In this document: one piece after another, positions 18,961 through 28,303 of the stretch
Numbering within the stretch: the first letter of the stretch is position 1
Layout of the letters: each line of letters opens with the position of its first letter
Assembly (NCBI GenBank): GCA_014879635.1
Contig: JACSRR010000460.1
Location: 1-33,568 of the forward strand
Source of the DNA: Ignavibacteriaceae bacterium
GTDB lineage: Bacteria > Bacteroidota > Ignavibacteria > Ignavibacteriales > Ignavibacteriaceae
Length of the DNA stretch: 33,568 nt
Direction of reading: 5' to 3'
Translations under genes and position numbers: made by a program
The notes under the pieces: model-generated
Database searches by the model: none
Told to the model about the DNA's origin: nothing
Seen by the model: only the letters and a program-made list of their open reading frames with translations

Positions 18961-20527
18961 AATTATTTCCGTTTTTCATTTTTTTAACAGGAAACATCAA
19001 TCTGAATAGACTGCCTTTTCCGTAAGTACTTAATAATTCAACTTTTCCGTTGTGAGCTTCAATAATTTGACTCACTAAACTCAAACCTAAGCCGGTTCCT
19101 TTTGTGTTGTGTATTTCGCCGTCTGAAATTCTCACAAATTTTTCGAAAACACGCTTTAAGTCTTCCTTTTTAATACCGATACCTTCATCACGCACTTCAA
19201 CAAAAACAAATTCTTCGTTAGCGGCGGTTCTCAATGTGATCTTTTTTCTTTCGGAACTATACTTCATAGCATTATCTATCAAGTTAATTACTGCTTCCGA
19301 AATAGCCTCTTGGTCAATTTCAATACCGGGTAAATTTTCCTTTAACTCTAATATAAAATTAAAGCCGTTATTAGATAGATGAAATTTGTAAGTATCGTAA
19401 ATCTTTTGTACAAATTCATTTACATCAGTTTGAGAAAATTTGTAAGTTCTTTTACCCGATTCAGTTTTCGCAAAATTTAAAATCCTGTTAACGATATTTG
19501 AAAGTCTGCCGGTTTCTTGACTGATTATTCTGTAATATTCTTTTTTCTTCTCTTCTGATTTTATTCTATCAAGCTCAAGCGTTTCGGCAAACATACTAAT
19601 TAGCGCCAAAGGTGTTCTGAGTTCGTGCGAAACATTAGAAACAAAATCGGTTTTTAGTTTTGCTAATTTCACGGTCTGACTCACAAACTTAAATATAAAG
19701 AAAATTCCGCTTATGATTACAAGATTTAAAAGAATTATCGTTGTGTAACTTATCCAAGTCCGGTCTCTAACTAATGATTCAATTGTTTTATCCATTAAAT
19801 TAATACCCGTGCTATATTCCGGAAGAAGCCACAGTTTTTTTGAAATTCCGAAATCATCGCTTCTTACGGTAGATGTAGAAAAAAGGAGTGAATCAGAAGA
19901 TGTGTTAAAGATTGAAACAACAAAATTTTCGGCAGGTATAGATTCAATTTTTCTTGCCAATACAGAGGTTATAAAAGTATTTTGATTCAGAACAAAAACA
20001 GCAAAATCAAATCCGGATAAACTATTGACAATTGAAAAAGTAATTAGCTGGAATTTGTTGTCAATTTCACCGAGTACTTCTAATTTACGGTAACCGGCGT
20101 CTTTATAACGGGATAATTTTTCAAAAAGTGAATTATTTTCGTCAATTATTTTTATTATTTCTTCGTCTTTAATAATCTGACTCTCATTTTCTGAGAAAAA
20201 GGATTCTTTAGTTTCCGAGTTATACAGTAATACCCCTTCAATAGATTCTGTTCTCCTGATAAACTCGTTTAGTGTGGCGTTCAACTTTGCTTTATCCGGA
20301 AATTTGCTTTCGCTTAAATCACGGGTTAATTGAGACGCCCAAGAGCTTGTAATATCTTCCGAAAATTGATTTATTGAAAAAAGTACCGTTTCTAATTGAT
20401 TGTTGTAGATAGTTTGAATTCGCTTTTCGTAATCGTTGAGATTTCCAATTTCAAATGTGGAATAAATTATAGAAGGCAAGAGGACTATTAGTATTAAAAA
20501 TACCAAAAGTCTTTTTTCGGGACTCAC
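18953..20527 (-). CDS. sensor histidine kinase
   Basis: Two TM segments around an extracytoplasmic domain; VSNVSHELRTPLALI H-box; NLIDNAMKYSSERK N-box; DEGIGIKKEDL, GTGLGLSLV. Confidence 0.95.
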   Translation of the reverse strand: MSPEKRLLVFLILIVLLPSIIYSTFEIGNLNDYEKRIQTIYNNQLETVLFSINQFSEDITSSWASQLTRDLSESKFPDKAKLNATLNEFIRRTESIEGVLLYNSETKESFFSENESQIIKDEEIIKIIDENNSLFEKLSRYKDAGYRKLEVLGEIDNKFQLITFSIVNSLSGFDFAVFVLNQNTFITSVLARKIESIPAENFVVSIFNTSSDSLLFSTSTVRSDDFGISKKLWLLPEYSTGINLMDKTIESLVRDRTWISYTTIILLNLVIISGIFFIFKFVSQTVKLAKLKTDFVSNVSHELRTPLALISMFAETLELDRIKSEEKKKEYYRIISQETGRLSNIVNRILNFAKTESGKRTYKFSQTDVNEFVQKIYDTYKFHLSNNGFNFILELKENLPGIEIDQEAISEAVINLIDNAMKYSSERKKITLRTAANEEFVFVEVRDEGIGIKKEDLKRVFEKFVRISDGEIHNTKGTGLGLSLVSQIIEAHNGKVELLSTYGKGSLFRLMFPVKKMKNGNNYV

Positions 20528-22041
20528 TGCTTAGCCTTTAATCTAAGTTTTATATTTGAAGAAAGTTCACTTTGCTCATCACACTGATTTACAGAAAAAA
20601 CTGAATACTCAAATTCGCCGCCGCTCGTATTATCTAATTTAATCTCCCAACGGTTGAGGGTAGTTTCTCCTAAGAGAACGGGAAAAATACCGGTGAGGTC
20701 ATCAATTTTACTTCTAAAAATGCGAAATTTTGAAGACAAACTATTAGAATTATTGGTGTTCTCCCAAGCAAGGTAGCTTTTCCCGTCTTCATTTATTACG
20801 CTTATTTTCCCCGGTTTTTCAGGTATTTCCAACTTTGAACAATCAATAATTTTAGTAAGAGATGAATTTAAGTATTCCCGTAATTTATCTGAATTCTCTT
20901 TGAGAATTTTATAACTAAAAAAGGCTAAGCCGCTGTATGATTTATTCTCTAAAATGAGTTTTGATTGTTCAAGAAGTTCGTTTTTACCGTTTAATGTTGA
21001 TTGGTTGTAGAATTTTGACCCGTAAAGCCCTGCAATTAGCTTCACATTTCCGTGATTCTTTGCCCACCAATCGTAAACTATTTTAAAATCTGCTCTTTTG
21101 TGCCCAATTTCGAAATATATTTGCGGAACAATATAATCGATAATCCCTTCTTGAATCCAAACTACAGGGTCACAGTAAATTTCATCGTAAGAACTCAAAC
21201 CGGCAGTACCTTTAGCCCTGTTGCTTACAATTCCGAACGGTGAAACTCCGAATTGAACATTAGGTTTAATACTTTTAATAAGAGCGTGAGTTTTTCTAAT
21301 TAAATTATGAACATTTTCCCTGCGCCAGTCTTTAATATTATTAAATCCCGAGCCATATTTTTTGAAAGTGTGAAGGTCTTCATTTTTTATTTGCGGGTCA
21401 TACGGATAAAAATAGTCATCAAAATGAATTCCGTCAACATTGTAACGCGAAACAACATCGTTAATTACAGAGAGAATATGTTGAACGGAGGCAGGGTTAC
21501 CGGGGTCTAATAACCTCATTTTGCCGAAATCTAAAATTAATTCGGGTTTTAAGTTAATAACATGATTTTTATGATAGTTATAAGTTCCGTGAGCTGCCGA
21601 TGCACGATAGGGGTTAATCCATGCGTGGAACTCTATGTTTCTTTTTTTAGCTTCAGAAATCGCAAATTCAAGCGGGTCAAAATTTCCTTCAAAGCTTTTT
21701 CCTTGTTCGCCTGTTAACCAAAAAGAAACAGGTTCAATATTTGAGGGGTAAAAAGCATCGCATTCGCTTCTAATTTGAAAGTAAACGGTATTAATATTAA
21801 GTTTTGCCAAGTTTTCGAAGAGTTCAACTATCTCTTCTTTGAGTTTGGAACTACTGATTCTATTTGAAGAGGGGAAATCGATATTAAAAACTGTAGCTAC
21901 CCAAACGGCATTATTGTAGCGATGGTTTATTATTTCGGCACCTGAAATGTATCTTTGCGGAAATAAATTCAAATTATACACCGTTAGAATAAGTAATAGC
22001 AGAAATTTCATTTTAACCGGCAATAAAGCAAATAATTTCAA
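20524..22041 (-). CDS. glycosyl hydrolase-like family 10 (GHL10/DUF187) protein
   Basis: Signal peptide; AVWVATVFNIDFPSS, INTVYFQIRSECDAFYPS, FHAWINPYRAS, VDGIHFDDYFYPY, FGVSPFGIVSNRAKG. Confidence 0.93.
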   Translation of the reverse strand: MKLFALLPVKMKFLLLLILTVYNLNLFPQRYISGAEIINHRYNNAVWVATVFNIDFPSSNRISSSKLKEEIVELFENLAKLNINTVYFQIRSECDAFYPSNIEPVSFWLTGEQGKSFEGNFDPLEFAISEAKKRNIEFHAWINPYRASAAHGTYNYHKNHVINLKPELILDFGKMRLLDPGNPASVQHILSVINDVVSRYNVDGIHFDDYFYPYDPQIKNEDLHTFKKYGSGFNNIKDWRRENVHNLIRKTHALIKSIKPNVQFGVSPFGIVSNRAKGTAGLSSYDEIYCDPVVWIQEGIIDYIVPQIYFEIGHKRADFKIVYDWWAKNHGNVKLIAGLYGSKFYNQSTLNGKNELLEQSKLILENKSYSGLAFFSYKILKENSDKLREYLNSSLTKIIDCSKLEIPEKPGKISVINEDGKSYLAWENTNNSNSLSSKFRIFRSKIDDLTGIFPVLLGETTLNRWEIKLDNTSGGEFEYSVFSVNQCDEQSELSSNIKLRLKAKQ

Positions 22042-22080
22042 AAAAACTATTTGTAAAGATAATATTAATGAATAAGTTAG

Positions 22081-22800
22081 CTAAAATAAAGTGCCAAACT
22101 TGAAAGTTTTTAACATTCCCATAAATACATTTTTATGCTCTGCAAAATACTCCCTGCCGTTAATAATTAATTTAAGCGAATAATCTTCGGAGCCGCCCGT
22201 TCTAATGTAAACCGTGAACGAAATTTGATTCTCAAGCTCTTCTTCATTGTTGTAATAGTAGTTTAAACCGTTTACCTTCTCGTGATGAATAAATCTATTT
22301 GCGTTAAAATAGTAAGGGTCTTTTACTTCTATGTGTACATAAGGTTTAGCTTTAGAATTTGGATTAGTAGAAATAAAAGTTACACCGTCTAATTTGTTGT
22401 TTTTATTTTGATCGATAAAACTCCAGCCTGCGGGAAATCTTACTCTAACATTTAATGTAGTTTCGCTGTAAATTTGATTTAACCCCGATGTATCTGCCGA
22501 GTTTAAATCTCCGGCAAAACCGCTCATTTTCGGAGTTTCTTTCTGAGAATTTTTATCCTCCGATACCCGTTCCCCTTTTCGTTCCTTTTCCTCTTCTTTC
22601 TCTTCTTCTTTAGTAACAGATTGCTCTTTAGTCATTTGGTTTATATCATTAAAATTAATATTTACAAATCCTGAGCTTCCGGGAGTTCTAACAGATGTTA
22701 AGACTGTGTAAATTAGAGCTAAAACTATTAGTACACCGAAGTGAAGTAGAGCCGAAAGGGCTAGGTATTTTGGTAGAGTATAATCTTTTTCGATTTGCAT
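22081..22800 (-). CDS. hypothetical protein with TonB-like topology (one N-terminal TM, charged linker, C-terminal domain)
   Basis: Internal start MQIEKDYTLPKYLALSALLHFGVLIVLALIYTVLTSV, then KEEEKEEEKERKGER linker. The track start at 22857 is probably over-extended. Confidence 0.75.
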   Translation of the reverse strand: MQIEKDYTLPKYLALSALLHFGVLIVLALIYTVLTSVRTPGSSGFVNINFNDINQMTKEQSVTKEEEKEEEKERKGERVSEDKNSQKETPKMSGFAGDLNSADTSGLNQIYSETTLNVRVRFPAGWSFIDQNKNNKLDGVTFISTNPNSKAKPYVHIEVKDPYYFNANRFIHHEKVNGLNYYYNNEEELENQISFTVYIRTGGSEDYSLKLIINGREYFAEHKNVFMGMLKTFKFGTLF

Positions 22801-22946
22801 AACTTCAAATTTATAGAATTTATAAGTTATATGCACGATAGGAGGAAAAAGTTTCAAAGAAATTGTTTGCTTTATTCAAACAAACCAGATTAACAAACTT
22901 TTAAAGTATGTTTTAATGAATTTTATTTTGAAAACATGGTTGAGAT

Positions 22947-24689
22947 TTATTTAATAACTGTTAACTTTTTAATTTCACGGTTCCCGTTACTTTTGAACAT
23001 GTAGAAATAGACACCTGAAGTGAAATCTGAAAAATCAACCGTAAAAGTGTGTTTACCGGGTTGTAATTGTCCGTCAAAAATTTCCAATATTTCATTTCCT
23101 GTTATATCAAAAATTTTTAGAGAAACGGTACCTTCCCTTTCAATTTCGAATGAGAATTTGGAAATACTCTGCTCTTTGCCGGTAAGTACCGGATTTGGAT
23201 AGTTTTGGTACAGAACATAATCCTTGACCGTATAAATGCTGTTTTTATCTTCAATATTTAGCGGAAAACCCGGTTCTGAGTTAAAATAATCTTTAACCAC
23301 ATCAAAATTGTCTCTAACAACTTCAATTGAATTAAGATGGTCGCTTCCTCTACCAAATACTATAGCACCATGTAGTTCAACCGGGTTATCTTTGAATAAA
23401 TCAAACTCTGCGGTACTGAAGAGCATTTTTTGGTCTGAGTCATAATTACACAACCAGCCGGTGTTTGTAACGGGATCACCGTTGAGATAAAAATAAGGGT
23501 TAATTTCGGAGCAGGGGACACCGGTTACTGTTCCCATAACCCAAGTGCATGGGTCGATAATATTTCCGTTTTTGTCTAAACCTTTTTGAAAATTTCTTTG
23601 CTGAAAAGCCATAACAGGGTCACCGTGTAGGGGATGGCTGCTCAAAAAATTCATAGTGCTTTTAATTTCTGTATTTGCCGCGCCTCTTATATACTTATCC
23701 GGTAAATCAATACCACTTTTATAATAAGCAGAATCAAGCGGAGTATCAACTCCTTCATCGTAAAGTCCGTTTGAATTGATATCAATAAAAGTTACATCCG
23801 GTTTATAGTAATGCGGGTTTAAAAAAGAAGCACTAAACACTGCGGGAGGGTTACTACCAAATTCAGAATCTATACCAAAATTATAAGTTAAAACACCCTT
23901 TCTCTCTAAATCACTACCGCTATAATCATCCGTATAATCTCCGATATCTGCATCAAGAACAAAAGAGAGAATTACTCCTGAAAGTCTATCTGCATATTTA
24001 CCCGTATTTTTAACCTTTAATCTAAAAAAAACGGAATTTCTAAGAGCGTCTATTCCGGAGAAAGGGAAAGCATAAATAGTATAGTAAATTTCAATACCGA
24101 GAGGGAACATCTCCCTAAACCTTCTCAAATTTGAGGGTTGCCCGTCGTTTGCCACAAACCATGAAGTAATATCGCCAAATATTTCCGGTTTATCTTCATC
24201 GGGGTCCCACTTACCATTTAGATTTTTATCGACAGGTGAATAAACACCATCATCATCACCGTCGTAATATCCTGCACCTAATTCTACAGCCGAAATCCAA
24301 TTAACCCACGATTCACCAAAAGGTATATCAGAAGTTTTAACTGTGTAAATTTTGTTATTGAGTGAAGTGGGGTCAGAACCTGCTTTTCCGGGTAAATAGT
24401 CTCTATTTAACGATGAAATTAACTGACCGTTAACAAACAAAGTATCTGAGTAATACCCCGAAAGCCAACTGCCGCCTATAAAAATTACCGGAAAACCATC
24501 GTATGTTGAAACATTAGCGCCGGCACCACCAATATCGCCTGAGTTCGAAAAGTAAAATTTATATCTGTCGTTTTGAATGAAAGAGTTCTCATAACTCTCA
24601 ATCTTATTGCTAGAATATTTATTTAACTTCAAATCTTGTGATTGAAGAAAAACTACAAATAGTGAAAGTGAACATATAAATTTTAACAT
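22947..24689 (-). CDS. secreted protein with C-terminal T9SS type A sorting domain
   Basis: MLKFICSLSLFVVFLQSQ signal peptide (start 24689 preferred to 24743); C-terminus YQNYPNPVLTG...VSLKIFDITGNEI...GKHTFTVDFSDFTSGVYFYMFKSNGNREIKKLTVIK. Confidence 0.88.
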   Translation of the reverse strand: MLKFICSLSLFVVFLQSQDLKLNKYSSNKIESYENSFIQNDRYKFYFSNSGDIGGAGANVSTYDGFPVIFIGGSWLSGYYSDTLFVNGQLISSLNRDYLPGKAGSDPTSLNNKIYTVKTSDIPFGESWVNWISAVELGAGYYDGDDDGVYSPVDKNLNGKWDPDEDKPEIFGDITSWFVANDGQPSNLRRFREMFPLGIEIYYTIYAFPFSGIDALRNSVFFRLKVKNTGKYADRLSGVILSFVLDADIGDYTDDYSGSDLERKGVLTYNFGIDSEFGSNPPAVFSASFLNPHYYKPDVTFIDINSNGLYDEGVDTPLDSAYYKSGIDLPDKYIRGAANTEIKSTMNFLSSHPLHGDPVMAFQQRNFQKGLDKNGNIIDPCTWVMGTVTGVPCSEINPYFYLNGDPVTNTGWLCNYDSDQKMLFSTAEFDLFKDNPVELHGAIVFGRGSDHLNSIEVVRDNFDVVKDYFNSEPGFPLNIEDKNSIYTVKDYVLYQNYPNPVLTGKEQSISKFSFEIEREGTVSLKIFDITGNEILEIFDGQLQPGKHTFTVDFSDFTSGVYFYMFKSNGNREIKKLTVIK

Positions 24690-24900
24690 TCTAACTTTTG
24701 GATATTTTATCCAAAATATAAGTGAATTTGCCTTAAAACGCAAAGTTTATCCACTTTTTCTTATACAAACTAATGTGCCAATTGAGTGAAAATAATTGTA
24801 GAAATAATTTATTAGTGCTTAATTACTCAACATATTTACTTACTATTTTGTATATTATAAAGAGCGAATAAAAATTAATTTTTTTAATTAAAAAACTGTT

Positions 24901-27192
24901 GTGGAAAAAATAAAAACCGCGTTGAACACAATGGAAGGAGTGTACTTACTTAATAAAAAAGTATGCTTAATAATTTTATTTTTCGCAAGCCTTATTTTGA
25001 TTTCAGGATGTTCGGATGAAAAAGCAAAACCTGAATATCCCGAAGTAGAGTTAATTAGCAGATTAGAATCACTCCCTAAACTATCCCAAGAATACACATC
25101 ATTATTAGACTCACTCAAAACATTGTCAAATGCCGCCGGTAAAGAATACCTAAAAGTAAGGTATAATTATTTTATGGGGTCGCACTATTATTTCAATTTA
25201 TCATACGATACGGCAATCGTTTTTCATAAAGAAGGGTTGCGAATAAGCAGAGAGATTGACAGCATATATCTGATAATTCCGGGTTTAACAAATCTTGCTT
25301 ACACTTACTTACGGAAAGGGGATAAACCTCAATCTATATCCTACTTTTTAGAGGCTGCCGAACTTAAAGAAAAAATCAAAGACTCATCTTCGCTTGCTGC
25401 AGTTTGGAATGATATCGGATATATTTATTGGACTTCGTCAAATTTTGACAGCGCAGCAAAGTATTTTGAATTAGCTCTTGAATTAAGAATGGTGCTTCCC
25501 GGTCTTGAGAGCAGAGGTACAACAATTAACAATTTAGGAACAGTTTATTATAATTGGGGTTTTTATGACAAAGCACTCGATTATTTTATAAGATCCTTAA
25601 ATTTACAGCGGGAAGGAGGTTTTAAGGTGGGTATTTCACTCGCAATGTGCAATATAGGGCTTGTATATGATCACACAAATCAAAGAGAAACTGCCCGCAC
25701 TTATTATCACGAAGCTGCTCTGATTGCTCAAGAAGTGAAAGACACAAATGCTTTAGCATACGCATATCATAATTTGGCAAACTCATTTAACACTGAAGTT
25801 GAAGATTCGGCTCTTTATTATTACAATAAAGCGTTAGATTTGTACCGGGCTATTGATTTAAAGGGAGGTATTATCATTGCATACAAAGGGTTTGCTTTTA
25901 CTTATTCTAACTTCAATCAAATTAACTTAGCAATTGAAAACTACGATAAAATGCTTAAACTCGCAATATCGGAAAATGTACCCCTCCGGATTGCAGAAGC
26001 AAACTTGGGATTAGGTAAGCTTTACTACGATCAAAAAAAAATGGATATTGCCCAAGAAAAACTTCTAAAAGCATTAGAAATATCTGAATTACATAACTAC
26101 AAAATAATTACTAAAGAGGCATCAAAACTTCTATCCGGTATTAGTTCTGAAAAAGGTGATATCGCAAATTCTTATAAGTACCTTAAAATTCACATCGATA
26201 CTAGGGATTCCCTTGAATTTGAAGAGACTAATAAGAGACTATCTCTCATAAAAAGTAAATTTCTGTTCTCCGAAATGGAACGCGATTTAATGGAAAAACA
26301 GATTGAAAACGAACGGCAGAGAACACTATTGGCGGCTGTTATTGTGATTACTTTTCTTCTGATTGTAATTCTATTTATTTTGCTCCGTATGAACAAAAAA
26401 AGAAATTTAATTAATGTTGAACTTGAAAAGAAAAATCTCCTGATTAAACATCAAACAGGTGCGTTAGAGGTAATAAACAAAGAACTTGAAGAGAGTAACA
26501 TCGCAAAAGATAAACTTTTCTCGGTTATAGCTCATGATTTAAGATCCCCTTTCACTGCATTATTAGGAAACACAGATATTTTAATTGAAGATTATGACCT
26601 TCTTTCGGATAGTGAAAAAAAGGAGATGATTGTGGTTATTCAAAAGGAAGCCCTTAGAACTTTAGATCTGGTTGATAATCTTTTACACCTATCGGCTAAC
26701 AGAACAGGTAAAATTGAATTCAGTCCCACAAATCTTGAATTAAACCCGGTTCTTTTAAATGTAATTAAGTTGTTTGAATCTGTAATAGCAAATAAAGGGA
26801 TATCTCTTATATATAAACAATCGGATTCAATTTTTGCATTTACCGATAAAAGTTTTTATGAAATTATCTGCCGGAATTTGATAAATAATGCTATTAAATA
26901 TTCGAATACCGGGGGTAAAATTGAAGTGGAAATTAATGCCAATGATTCTGCTTTTATAACTACATCTATCAGAGATTACGGTACAGGAATGGATGAAAAT
27001 ACTGTCAAAAATCTCTTTAATTTGAATTCGGTAAAATCTACTTTGGGTACAAATAACGAAAAAGGCACCGGGTTAGGCTTAAGTTTATGTAAAGAGATGG
27101 TTGAAAAACAAGGCGGCAAAATTTGGGTGGATAGTGAGCTATCTAAAGGCTCAACTTTTTATTTTACTGTTCCTGCTTATAAAGGGGATTGA
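24901..27192 (+). CDS. TPR-repeat sensor histidine kinase
   Basis: Several TPR units (AAVWNDIGYIYWTSSNFDSAAKYFELALEL etc.), one TM, H-box FSVIAHDLRSPFTAL, NLINNAIKYSNTGG, GTGLGLSLCKEMVEKQGGKIWVDSE. N-terminal lipobox-like LILISGC. Confidence 0.93.
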   Translation: MEKIKTALNTMEGVYLLNKKVCLIILFFASLILISGCSDEKAKPEYPEVELISRLESLPKLSQEYTSLLDSLKTLSNAAGKEYLKVRYNYFMGSHYYFNLSYDTAIVFHKEGLRISREIDSIYLIIPGLTNLAYTYLRKGDKPQSISYFLEAAELKEKIKDSSSLAAVWNDIGYIYWTSSNFDSAAKYFELALELRMVLPGLESRGTTINNLGTVYYNWGFYDKALDYFIRSLNLQREGGFKVGISLAMCNIGLVYDHTNQRETARTYYHEAALIAQEVKDTNALAYAYHNLANSFNTEVEDSALYYYNKALDLYRAIDLKGGIIIAYKGFAFTYSNFNQINLAIENYDKMLKLAISENVPLRIAEANLGLGKLYYDQKKMDIAQEKLLKALEISELHNYKIITKEASKLLSGISSEKGDIANSYKYLKIHIDTRDSLEFEETNKRLSLIKSKFLFSEMERDLMEKQIENERQRTLLAAVIVITFLLIVILFILLRMNKKRNLINVELEKKNLLIKHQTGALEVINKELEESNIAKDKLFSVIAHDLRSPFTALLGNTDILIEDYDLLSDSEKKEMIVVIQKEALRTLDLVDNLLHLSANRTGKIEFSPTNLELNPVLLNVIKLFESVIANKGISLIYKQSDSIFAFTDKSFYEIICRNLINNAIKYSNTGGKIEVEINANDSAFITTSIRDYGTGMDENTVKNLFNLNSVKSTLGTNNEKGTGLGLSLCKEMVEKQGGKIWVDSELSKGSTFYFTVPAYKGD

Positions 27193-27195
27193 TTT

Positions 27196-28263
27196 TTAAC
27201 TTCTTTTCACTAATAGTTTCTCACAAGCATCAAATACCTCTTCAACCGTTATTAAATTGATATCCACACCCTTGTAAATTGTTACTTTGTTATCCCCTGT
27301 AGGTGCCCACATTTTATGATTTGTTGGTCCAAACAATGAAATTACGGGTGAGTTTGTTGTTGCTGCAGCGTGCATAGGACCGGTATCGTTTGTTATAAAT
27401 AAATCACATTTCTCAATTAAAGCAGCTAATAACGGCATGCCGGGTCTATCGAAAACTGTAGGTGTAAATCCAAGAATTTCTGAAATTTTTAGAATTACCT
27501 CTTCATCTCCGCTACCGCCTTTCGATAAAAATATTCTACCGTCAAAGTTACTTATTAATTTCTCAATTAAATTTGCGAAGTTTTCAGCATTCCATCTGTT
27601 TTGAATTTTTCCTGCTCCGGGATGAATACCAATAACAGGTGCAGATTTATCGCCCGGTAGTAATTGCAAAAACTGTCTTGCTTCTTCAGTTTCTTTTTCC
27701 GAAAATTTGATGACCGGTTTTAAATAATTTGTAGTGATTCCGAATGGTTTAAGGATATCATTAGTTCTCTCGGCAGCGTGAATTTCATCGTTACTTCTCC
27801 AATCTAAATCAATAGGATAATCGAAAAAGAAACCGAAATCGTTTATTTCGCCATTTAGAGAGGCGGGTCCAACTTTTATATTTGCCTTGCTTATTGCAGC
27901 TAAGAAATTACTTGTGAAAGAAAGAGAAGTGATTGAGGGTACAACCGTTAAATCATAGCCTCTTCGTAAAAAACGGAATAATTCACGGATGTAGGAAAAG
28001 TTTTTAAGCTTATTTTTATCGTAAACAAAACTTCCGGAGATATACGGGTTATTTGTATAGGCTTTGAAATTTTGAGTGCTTAACAGTATAAAAATCTCGC
28101 AGCCGGGATAATATTCCTTAATCATAACGGGAAGAGGTGTACTGATTATTAAATCACCGAGTTGATTGTGCTGCCTAACAATAAGCACTCTTTTCAAATC
28201 AGGTAGATTATATCCGGATAATCTTTCCCTGCCGAAAAAGGATTTTAGAATAAATTTAAGCAC
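27196..28263 (-). CDS. glycosyltransferase family 9 (heptosyltransferase-like)
   Basis: LIVRQHNQLGDLIISTPLP-like N-terminus; IGIHPGAGKIQNRWNAENFA; CDLFITNDTGPMHAAAT; ISLFGPTNHKMWAP. Confidence 0.93.
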   Translation of the reverse strand: MLKFILKSFFGRERLSGYNLPDLKRVLIVRQHNQLGDLIISTPLPVMIKEYYPGCEIFILLSTQNFKAYTNNPYISGSFVYDKNKLKNFSYIRELFRFLRRGYDLTVVPSITSLSFTSNFLAAISKANIKVGPASLNGEINDFGFFFDYPIDLDWRSNDEIHAAERTNDILKPFGITTNYLKPVIKFSEKETEEARQFLQLLPGDKSAPVIGIHPGAGKIQNRWNAENFANLIEKLISNFDGRIFLSKGGSGDEEVILKISEILGFTPTVFDRPGMPLLAALIEKCDLFITNDTGPMHAAATTNSPVISLFGPTNHKMWAPTGDNKVTIYKGVDINLITVEEVFDACEKLLVKRS

Positions 28264-28303
28264 TGCAGTTCTATAATACTCAAATATTTACTCACTTTAC
28301 TAA

